Under the pieces are notes generated by a model that saw only the letters and a program-made list of their open reading frames with translations, made no database searches and was not told where the DNA came from. Shown piece by piece: positions 8,411 through 18,640 of a stretch of DNA of 64,000 nucleotides. Where the stretch lies: NCBI RefSeq assembly GCF_022809355.1, contig NZ_JAKZMM010000003.1:1-64000 (forward strand), written 5' to 3'. How positions within the stretch are numbered: position 1 is the first letter of the stretch; every line of letters begins with the position of its first letter. This DNA comes from Parabacteroides faecalis (GTDB taxonomy: Bacteria > Bacteroidota > Bacteroidia > Bacteroidales > Tannerellaceae). Made by a program: the position numbers and the translations under genes.

Positions 8411-11008
8411 TTAAAAAGCATCGCAGATGCTGATGCATTGCAGTTGCCGATCGAATGTCGCCTTATCCAAAGAGGTAGTTACATGGATAGTAACTGCTTC
8501 ACTCGGTATCAGATCGAAATAATTATCTGAAAAGAAGTTGTCGATACCTTCTAAACTCAAGAACACAGCTCGGGCAAATACGTCGCAACGTAGGGTTACA
8601 TCAAATCCGTCACCTGTAGCAACTGATTCTGTCTGTATAACGGCTTTCGGGAACTGAATGTCTTTGTAGCGGGTCAGGAAGTAATTGTTGGTGATGACTT
8701 TTTCCTGACCTTTCTCTTGGAAACGGGCGTGGATGAATACTTCATTTCTATCTTTTCCGCTCAGTAACTCTTCCGTAGATGCGGTATATTGAATCTTACT
8801 GGTATTTGCCGGAACAGTTACCTGCTTAGTTTTCTCTGAAATGATATTTCCTTTCAGGTCGAGAACCCGTACCGTTAATTCTCCTTTGGTTGCCTTGAGG
8901 CGGTCGGATACCATATAAATATTCACAGCATCTTCTTCTTCAATGGGTGATACCAGAATATCCTGGAAAGATTTCTTGGTGAAGTAATGCTGTGCCTTCC
9001 AGCGTCCGTAGTAATCACGGCTGGCCCATGAAGCGACCGGCCAACAGTCATTGTGTTGCCAAACCAGTGATCCCATATTATAAGGCATCATCCGTCGGTG
9101 TGCTTCCATTGCTGTCTTGATGGCATCTCCTTGCAGTAAGATACTCAGGTAAAGCGTACTGGCAAAGTCTTTCGGTTGCCCATACTCCTGTTTGGTAATG
9201 GATTCAATACGTTCGTTCGCGATTGCTCCTCCACGCTGATGGGCCATCATGACATCCGAATAGATGTTATGATCCCGTTTTTCGGGAGCATACTTCAGTA
9301 CGGACTGGTATTCGGGGAATGACTGGAATCCGTATTCCGAGAAAAAACGGGCTTTTATCTTATTGAACTGTGTGATAGGATCACGTCCTTGCCATACGTT
9401 CCAGTAGTGAGCATCTCCATCTGGATTCCAATCTTCTTTGCCTGATTCGCAGCGGGCTTCGGGATTTCCTCCATAGGGTGAAGAAGGCCAGTAAAAGGTT
9501 GTTGCATCGTATTCCTGAACGACTTCAGGCAGAAGATGCTGAAACAGGTCGTTATGATCTTTCCACATTTGGTCATATACACCCATCTTCTTGTATTTTC
9601 GCATCCAGCCCCAGTTAAACCAGGCCGTATGATTTTCGTTGTTACCGCACCAAATGGCCAAACAGGGGTGATTCCTTAGGCGGATAACATTATCGATGGC
9701 TTCGTGACGGATATTATCCAGCATTTCCGGATTCATCGGATAGGTACTGCAGGCAAACATGAAGTCTTGCCAGACCTGGATTCCATGTTGATCACATAAA
9801 TCATAGAATATGTCATTCTCGTAGATACCGCCACCCCAGACACGCAGCATGTTCATGTTGACATTCTTGGCATCCAGGATTGTCTTCTCGTAACGCTCGG
9901 GCGTTACACGAGGCAAGAAGTTGTCTTGTGGAATATAGTTAGCTCCTTTGGCAAAGACTTTGACTCCGTTCAATTCAAAATAGAAGCTGTGTCCATACTC
10001 ATCCTTCTCATTTACTACACGCAGACTGCGGATACCCAGATTGGTCGTTTCTGTATCGCAAGTCGTTCCGTTCATGTTAATAGCGGCCGTAAACGGATAC
10101 AAGTGCGGTTCACCCAGGCCATTGCTCCACCATAGTTTCGGTTGCTTGATGGTCAGATCGGTTTCAATGACATTGATTCCTTTTTTTACCGGCATGGTTT
10201 TATGCCAGGTGTTTTTGATACCTTCTGCTGTGATGGTTAAAGTAACATCTCCTTCTTTATCCGCGATGACCGTGGCACGGGCTTTGATATCGGCTTTCTT
10301 GGCGGACACATTCGACTGGATATAATGGATGTTATCAATCTTGGCATCGTTCCAACCAACAAGGTAAACCGGTTTCCAGATTCCACTTGTTACAATACGT
10401 GGTCCCCAATCCCAACCATAATGATAACCGGCTTTTCGGACCAGCACACTTAGTTTGTTGTCGAAGATTCCACCGTTTTCTGACTGGTCATTTCCGGCTT
10501 CAATCGGGTAGGGAATGTCCTTGTATTTGGGTAAGTCTACTTTGATCGGAGAATGAAGATAGACTCGCAATTCATTTTCTTCCTTCTTCAATAATCCTTT
10601 GATATCAACTTTCCATTCCCGGAACATATTGTTTGCTTTCAGGATGCATGAATCATTCAGATAGACGTCGGCATACGTATCCAGTCCTTTGAAATCGAGT
10701 TCGATGTTATCCTTATTATAAAGTTCATCATCAACCTTTAATGTTGTCTTATATTCCCAGTCTTCTTTGTCAACCCACTGAATGGCGCGTTCGTTCAGTC
10801 GGAAGAACGGATCTTCAATGATCTGATTGTCCATCAGGTCTGTTTGTACAACACCTGGAACAGTTGCCGAATACCAGTTATTACCCCGGACTTGTTTGAA
10901 GCTCCATCCTTGGTTGATCTCTTGTTGAATTAATCCTTCTGCACCAATGGGAGTTGCCAATAGGGCTGTTCCCAACAGGAATGCAGAAAATCTTGTTTTG
11001 TGTTTCAT
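8411..11008 (-). CDS. Beta-mannosidase, GH2
   Basis: An 865-residue exported enzyme (signal peptide about 1-23) that removes terminal beta-D-mannose from oligosaccharides. It has the GH2 order: sugar-binding beta domain (INQGWSF, PGVVQTDLM), immunoglobulin-like domain and TIM barrel, with the acid/base Glu458 in WCGNNENH and the probable nucleophile Glu558 in FFSEYGFQSFPEY. The ARCESGKEDWNPDGDAHYWNVW stretch (too long to be chance) is typical of beta-mannosidases and separates it from beta-galactosidases. It sits between mfd (48 bases upstream) and the GH31 gene (78 bases downstream), all on the - strand. Co-transcription with GH31 is likely and with mfd possible. Confidence 0.9.
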   Translation of the reverse strand: MKHKTRFSAFLLGTALLATPIGAEGLIQQEINQGWSFKQVRGNNWYSATVPGVVQTDLMDNQIIEDPFFRLNERAIQWVDKEDWEYKTTLKVDDELYNKDNIELDFKGLDTYADVYLNDSCILKANNMFREWKVDIKGLLKKEENELRVYLHSPIKVDLPKYKDIPYPIEAGNDQSENGGIFDNKLSVLVRKAGYHYGWDWGPRIVTSGIWKPVYLVGWNDAKIDNIHYIQSNVSAKKADIKARATVIADKEGDVTLTITAEGIKNTWHKTMPVKKGINVIETDLTIKQPKLWWSNGLGEPHLYPFTAAINMNGTTCDTETTNLGIRSLRVVNEKDEYGHSFYFELNGVKVFAKGANYIPQDNFLPRVTPERYEKTILDAKNVNMNMLRVWGGGIYENDIFYDLCDQHGIQVWQDFMFACSTYPMNPEMLDNIRHEAIDNVIRLRNHPCLAIWCGNNENHTAWFNWGWMRKYKKMGVYDQMWKDHNDLFQHLLPEVVQEYDATTFYWPSSPYGGNPEARCESGKEDWNPDGDAHYWNVWQGRDPITQFNKIKARFFSEYGFQSFPEYQSVLKYAPEKRDHNIYSDVMMAHQRGGAIANERIESITKQEYGQPKDFASTLYLSILLQGDAIKTAMEAHRRMMPYNMGSLVWQHNDCWPVASWASRDYYGRWKAQHYFTKKSFQDILVSPIEEEDAVNIYMVSDRLKATKGELTVRVLDLKGNIISEKTKQVTVPANTSKIQYTASTEELLSGKDRNEVFIHARFQEKGQEKVITNNYFLTRYKDIQFPKAVIQTESVATGDGFDVTLRCDVFARAVFLSLEGIDNFFSDNYFDLIPSEAVTIHVTTSLDKATFDRQLQCISICDAF

Positions 11009-11056
11009 GCTTTATTCGTTTTTATAGATGTGTTATACTGCAATGAAGAGGTATGT

Positions 11057-14000
11057 TTATAATGATTCCATTTCTTCTAAGATACTGCATGCCATGGCAA
11101 CAGTCGGTACATCCTTGATGACGATGCTTCTTTTCCCGTTCACTTCTTTCAGGTTACATATCCGGGGATGCTTTTGGATGTATGCCAATAACTGACCAAA
11201 GGCATGGCTTTGATAATAAGGACTGTCATCGGCTGATACCAGGTACATATTCATCTGACCTTTCTTCAAGACTACTTTCTCGATACCCAACGACCGTGCC
11301 ATACGACGAAGACGGACGATACGAATCAATTCTTTTCCTTCTTTCGGAATCTTTCCGAATCGGTCTTCCAGGCGAGCACTAAAGGCTTTTATGTCTTCTT
11401 CCCGTTCCATATTGTCCAACTCACGATACAGTGAGATACGTTCGGAGTCGTTTGGAATATACGTAGGAGGGAAGAGCATTTCCAGATCGCTTTCTATATA
11501 GGTTTCCTTGACAAAGTCTTTGCCTTCTTTTTCTTTTCCGTCCGATAGTTCGTTATACAGATCAGAGAACTCGTCGTTCTTCAGTTCATCAACGGCCTCT
11601 TCCAATATCTTTTGATAAGCTTCATATCCCAAGTCGGCAATGAAGCCGCTTTGCTCGGCGCCCAGCATATTACCGGCACCGCGGATATCAAGATCTTGCA
11701 TGGCGATATGAATACCACTGCCCAACTCGGAGAAACTTTCTATAGCCTGCAGGCGACGACGAGCTTCTTGTGTAAGTGAACTTAGTGGCGGCGACAAAAG
11801 GTAGCAGAATGCCTTTCGGTTACTTCTGCCCACGCGTCCGCGGAGCTGATGCAAATCCGACAAGCCGAATTGCTGGGCGTTATTGATGATAATGGTATTG
11901 GCATTCGGAACGTCGATACCGCTTTCGATGATACTTGTCGCTACCAGTACGTCGTATTCGTAGTTCACGAAGTCGAGAATCTTCTTTTCCAGTTCTTCCG
12001 GTTCCATCTGTCCGTGTGCTACACAGACACGGGCATCGGGAACTTCCCGTTTCACCAAGGCTTCTATCTCGTAGATATTCTGAATACGGTTGTTGATGAA
12101 GAAAACTTGTCCGTTACGACTCATCTCGAAGTTGATGGCTTCGCGGATGATGTCCGGATTGAAGCGTTCTACTTCCGTCTGTACCGGATAACGGTTGGGC
12201 GGAGGTGTCGTAATGCTACTCAGATCTCGAGCTCCCATCAACGAGAATTGAAGGGTTCGCGGAATCGGAGTGGCTGTCATTGTCAGAGTATCTACATTTG
12301 TCTTGAGCTGTCGTAGTTTTTCTTTGACGGATACACCGAATTTCTGTTCTTCGTCAATGATCAGAAGTCCCAGATCCTTGAATACAACGTCTTTACTTAC
12401 GATACGGTGTGTACCGATCAGGATATTCACGCTTCCTTCCTTGACATCTTTCAGCACATGTTTGATCTGGGTCGTCGTACGTGCTCGGCTGATATATTCA
12501 ATCCGGCAAGGGAAATCCTTGAGCCTTTCTTTGAATGTTTGGAAATGTTGGAAGGCCAGTACGGTTGTAGGGACCAATACAGCTACTTGTTTATTGTCTG
12601 ATACGGCTTTGAAAGCAGCCCGAATGGCTACTTCTGTTTTTCCAAAGCCTACATCTCCACAGATCAGGCGGTCCATTGGGCGCTGACTTTCCATATCGGC
12701 CTTTACTTCGGCTGTCGCTTTCATCTGGTCGGGTGTATCTTCGTAGATGAAGCTAGCTTCCAGCTCTTGTTGCATGAAGCTGTCGGGACTGTAGGCAAAA
12801 CCTTTTTCCTGTTTGCGTTTGGCATATAGCAGGATAAGATCGCGGGCGATGTCTTTCACCTTCTTCTTGGTGCGTTCCTTCATCTTTTCCCACGCACCGG
12901 TACCCAGCTTACTTAGTTTCGGAGGTTCGCCATTATCCTTTCCTTTGTATTTGGACAGTTTATGAAGTGAATGGATACTGACAAAGATCGCATCGTGATT
13001 CTGATAAATCAACTTGATGACTTCTTGTATCTTTCCGTTTACTTCCATGCGTACCAAGCCGCCAAACTGACCGATACCGTGATCAATGTGTACGATGTAA
13101 TCACCTGGTGTAAACTGATTCAGCTCTTTTAGCGACAAGGTAATCTTTCCGCTTCGGGCTTTGTCGCTTTTCAGGCTGTATTTGTGGAAACGGTCAAACA
13201 ACTGATGGTCGGTAAAGCAACATATCTTCAACTGGTCGTCGGCAAAACCACTATGGATGGTTTTGTTGACAGCCGTGAACGGGATATCTTCTTTCCGGTC
13301 TTCAAAGATGGCACGGATACGCGCCGCTTGCTTTTCGACATCACTAAGTATGTATAAGGAATACCCGTCTTTCAGATATTGCTGAAAAGTAGTACTGACC
13401 AAGTCAAAATTCTTATGGAAGATGGGTTGTACCTGAGTCTGGAAGTTGATGGTCGCATCGGGTGTTCCTACGGCGTGTGTCCCGAATTGGATAAGTCGCA
13501 AATCGAGAGCTGCGTGCATAAACAAATCCCATTGAACCAACTTAGAGTGCATCAACTCAGCACTGGTAAATGATTCTTCGTCGGCTACAACCGGTTCTTC
13601 GTTCCAGATAGCTCCGATCCGTTCGCGACACCAGGCAAGATCATGAACAACCAGGTTTGTTTGCTGAGGAAGAGTTTCCAGCAGACATTTGCCTGTCGCA
13701 TTTTTCTTGCTGACTTCCGATACTATATAGATGCTATCCAGTTTTTCTTTGGAAAGCTGACTTTCTACATCAAAGCTACGGATCGTTTCTACCTCATTGC
13801 CGAAAAAGTCGATACGATAGGGAAACTCGAAAGAATAGGAAAATACGTCGAGGATACTACCACGGATGGCATATTGTCCCGGTTCGTAAACATAATCAAC
13901 CTGCTCGAATCCATAACTGTCGAGTACATCTGCCACGAACATATTGTCGAGCTTCTCACCCGTATGAATCTGCAACGTATTTTGTTGCAAGGTATCCTGC

Positions 14001-14404
14001 GAAACCACTTTCTCGGCAATGGCTTCCGGATAGGAAACGATCATAAACCGTGCTTCCGGATTCTGTAAAACACTCAATACTTCGGTTCGCAAGATTTCAT
14101 TGGCCGCATCAATGTGTCCGTATTTGATATCACGCCGATAAGCAGATGGGAAGAAATAGATAGATTCATCGCCCATCAGTTGTTTCAAATCATTATAAAA
14201 GTAACCGGCTTCTTCCAAATCGTTCAGCAGACAGATGAAACGATTGTTCCCTTTTTTGAAAAGGGCTGCCACCATCATCGCTGGAGCAGAACCATTCAAT
14301 CCCTTCAAACTGATATTTTGATCTTTGTCTGCCTGTATCAGTTGATGAAGAGCTGTTATCCCGCTATGCGAAGTATATAAGTTGAGTAATTCCTGTATAT
14401 CCAT
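11057..14404 (-). CDS. mfd: Transcription-repair coupling factor Mfd
   Basis: An 1,115-residue superfamily-2 translocase that pushes RNA polymerase off lesions and recruits UvrA. It contains the UvrB-like N-terminal part, the RNA polymerase interaction domain (about 465-530, with GDYIVHIDHGIGQFGGL), helicase motifs Walker A GDVGFGKTE and DEEQ box LLIIDEEQKFG, motif VI QLRGRVGRSNRKAFCY, and the C-terminal UvrA-inhibiting domain (from about 980). Length and motif order are normal for the family and no disruption is visible. The start at 14404 (MDIQELLNLY) is supported by a TAnnTTTG box about 46 bases upstream. Confidence 0.97.
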   Translation of the reverse strand: MDIQELLNLYTSHSGITALHQLIQADKDQNISLKGLNGSAPAMMVAALFKKGNNRFICLLNDLEEAGYFYNDLKQLMGDESIYFFPSAYRRDIKYGHIDAANEILRTEVLSVLQNPEARFMIVSYPEAIAEKVVSQDTLQQNTLQIHTGEKLDNMFVADVLDSYGFEQVDYVYEPGQYAIRGSILDVFSYSFEFPYRIDFFGNEVETIRSFDVESQLSKEKLDSIYIVSEVSKKNATGKCLLETLPQQTNLVVHDLAWCRERIGAIWNEEPVVADEESFTSAELMHSKLVQWDLFMHAALDLRLIQFGTHAVGTPDATINFQTQVQPIFHKNFDLVSTTFQQYLKDGYSLYILSDVEKQAARIRAIFEDRKEDIPFTAVNKTIHSGFADDQLKICCFTDHQLFDRFHKYSLKSDKARSGKITLSLKELNQFTPGDYIVHIDHGIGQFGGLVRMEVNGKIQEVIKLIYQNHDAIFVSIHSLHKLSKYKGKDNGEPPKLSKLGTGAWEKMKERTKKKVKDIARDLILLYAKRKQEKGFAYSPDSFMQQELEASFIYEDTPDQMKATAEVKADMESQRPMDRLICGDVGFGKTEVAIRAAFKAVSDNKQVAVLVPTTVLAFQHFQTFKERLKDFPCRIEYISRARTTTQIKHVLKDVKEGSVNILIGTHRIVSKDVVFKDLGLLIIDEEQKFGVSVKEKLRQLKTNVDTLTMTATPIPRTLQFSLMGARDLSSITTPPPNRYPVQTEVERFNPDIIREAINFEMSRNGQVFFINNRIQNIYEIEALVKREVPDARVCVAHGQMEPEELEKKILDFVNYEYDVLVATSIIESGIDVPNANTIIINNAQQFGLSDLHQLRGRVGRSNRKAFCYLLSPPLSSLTQEARRRLQAIESFSELGSGIHIAMQDLDIRGAGNMLGAEQSGFIADLGYEAYQKILEEAVDELKNDEFSDLYNELSDGKEKEGKDFVKETYIESDLEMLFPPTYIPNDSERISLYRELDNMEREEDIKAFSARLEDRFGKIPKEGKELIRIVRLRRMARSLGIEKVVLKKGQMNMYLVSADDSPYYQSHAFGQLLAYIQKHPRICNLKEVNGKRSIVIKDVPTVAMACSILEEMESL

Positions 14405-14449
14405 AAAAATCTCCAGACGGACCTGATGCGTCCGTTTTTGTTTCTATTG

Positions 14450-14457
14450 CAAATGTA
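14450..14457 (-). promoter_or_regulatory. -7 promoter box of mfd
   Basis: On the - strand the sequence reads TACATTTGC, matching TAnnTTTG, 46 bases before the mfd ATG. No TTTG at -33 is seen. Confidence 0.5.
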
Positions 14458-14578
14458 GGAATTATCCATTAATCTCTGGTTGTATAGGAGCGGATTTGTC
14501 AATGCGTCGGTGGCTTAGTTGAAAACACAAGATGAAAAACTTTACATGTCGGGAGATAAAAGTCATGATCCCGTTTCT

Positions 14579-14674
14579 AATTCTTTAGTTCACGCCGCGG
14601 ATTACTTAGTTCACGTCGTGGTTTAAGTAGTTCACGCCGTGGATTACTTAGTTCACGCCGTGAACTAAAGAATT
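14579..14674. repeat. 21-bp tandem array closed by a perfect 16-bp inverted repeat
   Basis: Four units of exactly 21 bp (14586, 14607, 14628, 14649) each begin TAGTTCACGYCG. The array is bounded by AATTCTTTAGTTCACG (14579-14594) and its exact reverse complement (14659-14674), and the last unit is itself a palindrome (TAGTTCACGCCGTGAACTA). It lies in the 446-base gap between ppdK and mfd, which otherwise holds only the ppdK terminator and the mfd promoter box. It could be a protein-binding array, an extragenic repeat or a structured RNA element. Its function is unknown. Confidence 0.85.
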
Positions 14675-14788
14675 GCCTATAAGATGAAGAAGTTTATCTA
14701 ACGTCTTTGATCGATTTCTGTCGGTCGTAAATGAAAAGAGAAGGAGTGTAGAAGATGGAGAAAAAGGAAGAGTTCAGGTAGAAGAAGA

Positions 14789-14823
14789 CAAAAAGAGAGA
14801 TTTGCCCAACGGACAAATCCCTC
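14789..14823 (-). terminator. Rho-independent terminator of ppdK
   Basis: On the - strand GAGGGATTTGTCC pairs with GGCAAATCTCTC across a 4-base loop and is followed by TTTTT, 28 bases after the ppdK stop codon. Confidence 0.85.
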
Positions 14824-14850
14824 TTCTTCTGTATTATTTCAAAAAACTTT

Positions 14851-17571
14851 TTATCCTTCAATAGCAGCTTGAGCCGCAGCCAAACGAGCGATAGGTACGC
14901 GGAACGGAGAACAAGAAACGTAGTCTAATCCTACTTTATGGCAGAACTTCACAGATGAAGGTTCACCACCATGTTCACCACAAATACCGCATTTCAGTTC
15001 CGGACGTACTGAACGACCTTTTTCTACTGCCATCTGAACCAACTGACCTACACCATTCTGGTCTAATACCTGGAACGGATCGACTTTCAGGATCTTCTTT
15101 TCCAAGTAAACAGGTAAGAAGGAAGCGATGTCGTCGCGAGAATAACCGAATGTCATCTGAGTCAAGTCGTTTGTTCCGAATGAGAAGTATTCAGCACGAG
15201 AAGCGATACGGTTGGCAGTCAGAGCTGCACGCGGAATCTCAATCATTGTACCTACTTTGAATGGGATTTCAATACCTTCTTTTTCGAACAATGCAGCTGC
15301 TGTTGCGCGGATTACTTTTTCCTGTGCCTCGAATTCATACAAGATACCAGTCAATGGAACCATGATTTCCGGATGAGGATCGTAACCTTCTTTCTTCAAT
15401 TCAATAGCTGCTCCCAGAATTGCCTCAGTCTGCATTTCCGTAATTTCCGGATAAGTATTACCCAGACGGCAACCACGGTGACCTAACATCGGGTTGTGTT
15501 CGCATAAGTTTTCTACACGCTGACGAATGTATTCTACGGTTACACCCATTGCCTTTGCCATTTCTTCCTGACCTTTCTGATCGTGAGGAACGAATTCATG
15601 CAAAGGAGGATCGAGCAGACGTACATTCACCGGACAACCATCCATGGCTTTGAAGATACCTTTGAAATCAGCTTTCTGGTAAGGTAATAATTTAGCCAAA
15701 GCTTTACGACGTCCTTCTACATCCGGAGCCAAGATCATTTCACGCATGGCAACGATCTTCTGATTGTCGAAGAACATGTGCTCTGTACGACACAAACCGA
15801 TACCAACGGCACCAAAGCTGCGAGCTACTTCTGCATCATGCGGCGTATCAGCGTTGGTACGTACTTTCAGACGAGTATATTTATCACACAAGTTCATTAA
15901 CTTAGCGAAATCTCCTGAAACTTCAGCTGCTTTTGTAGGAACTTCACCTTGATAAACTTCTCCGGTACTACCATTCAAAGAGATGAAATCACCTTCTTTC
16001 AGCAATACACCATCAATTTCTACGGTACGTGCTTTATAATCTACATTGATGGCACCAGCACCAGATACACAACATTTACCCATACCGCGGGCAACAACAG
16101 CAGCGTGAGAAGTCATACCTCCGCGAGCTGTCAAAATACCTTCTGCAACGGTCATACCAGCCAAGTCTTCCGGAGAAGTTTCGATACGGACTAATACGAC
16201 ACGGTGACCATCGGCACGCCATTTTGCTGCATCTTCTGCAAAGAATACAATCTGACCGCAAGCTGCACCCGGAGATGCCGGTAAACCGCGAGTCAATACT
16301 TTAGCCTGACGCAAAGCTTCTTTATCAAATACCGGATGAAGCAATTCGTCCAGTTTGTTTGGTTCGCAACGCAGAACAGCCGTCTTTTCGTCGATCAAAC
16401 CTTGTTCCAGCATTTCCATTGCAATCCGAACCATGGCTGCACCAGTACGTTTACCATTACGAGTCTGCAAGAACCACAACTTACCTTCCTGAACTGTAAA
16501 TTCCATATCTTGCATATCATGGTAATGGTTTTCAAGCTTCGTCTGGAGTTCATCCAATTCTTTATAGATAGCCGGCATCGCTTCTTCCATAGACGGATAT
16601 TTGCTGGCACGTACTTCTTCTGAAATACCTTGTAATTTTGCCCAACGCTGAGAACCGATCTTAGTAATCTGTTGCGGAGTACGAATACCTGCTACAACAT
16701 CTTCTCCTTGTGCATTGATCAAATATTCACCATTGAACAAGTCTTCGCCGGTAGCAGCATCACGAGAGAAGCAAACACCTGTAGCCGAAGTATCGCCCAT
16801 GTTTCCAAATACCATGGCCTGAACGTTAACAGCTGTTCCCCATTCAGCAGGAATACCTTCCATTTTACGGTAAAGAATAGCACGTTCGTTCATCCAAGAG
16901 TCAAATACGGCACAGATAGCACCCCACAACTGTTCGTAAGCGTTGTTTGGGAAATCTTTACCTGTCTGCGCTTTTACAGCCTCTTTAAAGCGAACAACCA
17001 ATTCTTTCAGGTCGGCAACTTCCAGTTCATTGTCTAAGCGAACACCTTTATTCTTCTTAACATCTTCGATGATTGCTTCAAACGGATCAATATCTTCTTT
17101 GTTGGTCGGTTTCATACCCAATACAACGTCACCGTACATTTGTACGAAACGGCGATATGAATCCCACGCAAAACGTTCGTTTCCTGTTTTACGGGCTAAT
17201 CCGGCAACAACTTCGTCGTTCAAACCTAAGTTAAGGATAGTATCCATCATTCCCGGCATAGAAGCACGAGCTCCTGAACGGACAGAAACCAATAAAGGAT
17301 TCTCTACGTCGCCGAATTTTGATTTCATCAATTCTTCTACGCCTTTAATAGATTTTTCTACGTCGTCTTTCAATAACTCAACAACAGCGTCTTTCCCTTT
17401 TTCGAAGTATTCATTACAAACTTCAGTTGTAATTGTAAAACCGGGAGGAACAGGAACGCCGATCAAGTTCATTTCGGCAAGGTTTGCACCTTTACCACCT
17501 AATAGGTTTCTCATGTCTGCTTTTCCTTCAGCGTGACCATTACCGAAGGTATAGACTCTTTTTTTCTCCAT
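14851..17571 (-). CDS. ppdK: Pyruvate, phosphate dikinase
   Basis: A 906-residue cytoplasmic enzyme that interconverts pyruvate, ATP and phosphate with PEP, AMP and diphosphate, used in Bacteroidales in glycolysis/gluconeogenesis. It shows the ATP-grasp N-terminal domain (KGANLAEMNLIGVPVPPGFT), the swivelling phosphohistidine domain with GGMTSHAAVVARGMGKCCV (catalytic His), and the C-terminal PEP/pyruvate barrel ending in KCGICGEHGGEPSSV with the active-site Cys. Length and motifs are complete. It has its own terminator and a -7 box about 55 bases upstream, so it is probably a single-gene unit. Confidence 0.97.
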   Translation of the reverse strand: MEKKRVYTFGNGHAEGKADMRNLLGGKGANLAEMNLIGVPVPPGFTITTEVCNEYFEKGKDAVVELLKDDVEKSIKGVEELMKSKFGDVENPLLVSVRSGARASMPGMMDTILNLGLNDEVVAGLARKTGNERFAWDSYRRFVQMYGDVVLGMKPTNKEDIDPFEAIIEDVKKNKGVRLDNELEVADLKELVVRFKEAVKAQTGKDFPNNAYEQLWGAICAVFDSWMNERAILYRKMEGIPAEWGTAVNVQAMVFGNMGDTSATGVCFSRDAATGEDLFNGEYLINAQGEDVVAGIRTPQQITKIGSQRWAKLQGISEEVRASKYPSMEEAMPAIYKELDELQTKLENHYHDMQDMEFTVQEGKLWFLQTRNGKRTGAAMVRIAMEMLEQGLIDEKTAVLRCEPNKLDELLHPVFDKEALRQAKVLTRGLPASPGAACGQIVFFAEDAAKWRADGHRVVLVRIETSPEDLAGMTVAEGILTARGGMTSHAAVVARGMGKCCVSGAGAINVDYKARTVEIDGVLLKEGDFISLNGSTGEVYQGEVPTKAAEVSGDFAKLMNLCDKYTRLKVRTNADTPHDAEVARSFGAVGIGLCRTEHMFFDNQKIVAMREMILAPDVEGRRKALAKLLPYQKADFKGIFKAMDGCPVNVRLLDPPLHEFVPHDQKGQEEMAKAMGVTVEYIRQRVENLCEHNPMLGHRGCRLGNTYPEITEMQTEAILGAAIELKKEGYDPHPEIMVPLTGILYEFEAQEKVIRATAAALFEKEGIEIPFKVGTMIEIPRAALTANRIASRAEYFSFGTNDLTQMTFGYSRDDIASFLPVYLEKKILKVDPFQVLDQNGVGQLVQMAVEKGRSVRPELKCGICGEHGGEPSSVKFCHKVGLDYVSCSPFRVPIARLAAAQAAIEG

Positions 17572-17625
17572 AATATAATTAGTTTTAACTTAGATGTTAG
17601 TTTTGTTTCTCATCTTAAACTCCTG

Positions 17626-17633
17626 CAAATATA
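17626..17633 (-). promoter_or_regulatory. -7 promoter box of ppdK
   Basis: The - strand reads TATATTTGC, a TAnnTTTG match 55 bases before the ppdK start codon. No clear -33 TTTG is present. Confidence 0.5.
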
Positions 17634-17750
17634 TGGTTTTATATATTTTTCGACCTGTTTTGGGTTATAGTTTTTTATATGTTTTTAAACCATAGTATAG
17701 TTTGATTCGTTTTTATTCCTTATATTTGTGTGCGGAAATTTGATGACTGC

Positions 17751-18614
17751 CTATTTCTTCCTTGTGCAAACTTCTTTTAATTGCTTTCCTAATTGTTGTG
17801 CGCAAGCATATCCTTCTTCATATAATGCATGTAATTTGGAGATATTTCTTTCTGTTCGGGTAACTTGTAAAGGCTTTTGTGGCCGGATAACAAGGGCTTT
17901 TCCTTCAGCTTCCAGAGAATCAATATAATCCAGTACATGGTTGTAGTTTTTATAACGCATACGCAGTCGTTCCTGTATGGCTGGATATTGATGATAAATA
18001 AAAGAAGGTAGATAAAACTCTTTATCAGCTTTCCGGTATCCTTTGTTGCGGGTCAGGATTATGACATTCTGTTTAAAGCCTTCGTCTATGGCTCGTTGGA
18101 TAGGAATGGCATCGCAGACACCTCCGTCTACCATTGGTATATGGTCAACATACGAGATTGGGCACATCACCGGCAAAGAACAGGATGCTTTACAGGCATC
18201 AATAGTCCGTTTGAAATCTTGTCTTTCTTCGATATACTCGGCTTTACCAGTGAGGCAGTTACTGGTAACCATCACGAAACGACCCGGATATGCTTTGTAT
18301 GCCTCAAAATCGAATGGATAATATTTGTCTGGATATTCATAGAACAGGAAATTCAGGTCAATGTATCCGTTCCCTTTCAGCAAGTGTTTTATACCGATGT
18401 AATTATGTTTTTGGAGTAGTTCTATATTGCTGAAATAGGACCGTCCACGTTGTCGGGAAATATAAGAAATACCATTGCTGGCGCCTGCTGATACACCAAT
18501 CACATATGGAAACCAAAGTTGATTGTCCATGAGGTAATCTAATACACCGACGGTGAAGATTCCACGCATTCCTCCACCTTCCAAGACTAATCCTGTTGCT
18601 ATGTCTGTTCTCAT
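17751..18614 (-). CDS. Patatin-like phospholipase family protein
   Basis: A 287-residue patatin-fold lipase. The oxyanion motif is LEGGGMRG (about 12-19), the nucleophile elbow is GVSAG (Ser about 42), and the Asp of the catalytic dyad is in MVDGGVCDAIP, so all three patatin signatures are intact. No signal peptide is visible, so a cytoplasmic acyl hydrolase acting on membrane lipids is the simplest reading; the substrate cannot be told. It is followed 26 bases before its ATG by the stop of no gene on that side, and the RlpA-type gene (18641-19102) lies just upstream in the same direction, so the two may share a transcript. Confidence 0.88.
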   Translation of the reverse strand: MRTDIATGLVLEGGGMRGIFTVGVLDYLMDNQLWFPYVIGVSAGASNGISYISRQRGRSYFSNIELLQKHNYIGIKHLLKGNGYIDLNFLFYEYPDKYYPFDFEAYKAYPGRFVMVTSNCLTGKAEYIEERQDFKRTIDACKASCSLPVMCPISYVDHIPMVDGGVCDAIPIQRAIDEGFKQNVIILTRNKGYRKADKEFYLPSFIYHQYPAIQERLRMRYKNYNHVLDYIDSLEAEGKALVIRPQKPLQVTRTERNISKLHALYEEGYACAQQLGKQLKEVCTRKK

Positions 18615-18640
18615 ATATATACCTTATATTATATATCTAT

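Noticed and set aside
14586-14669. 21-bp repeats as a CRISPR array
   Set aside because: Units are directly adjacent with no spacers, and no cas genes are near.
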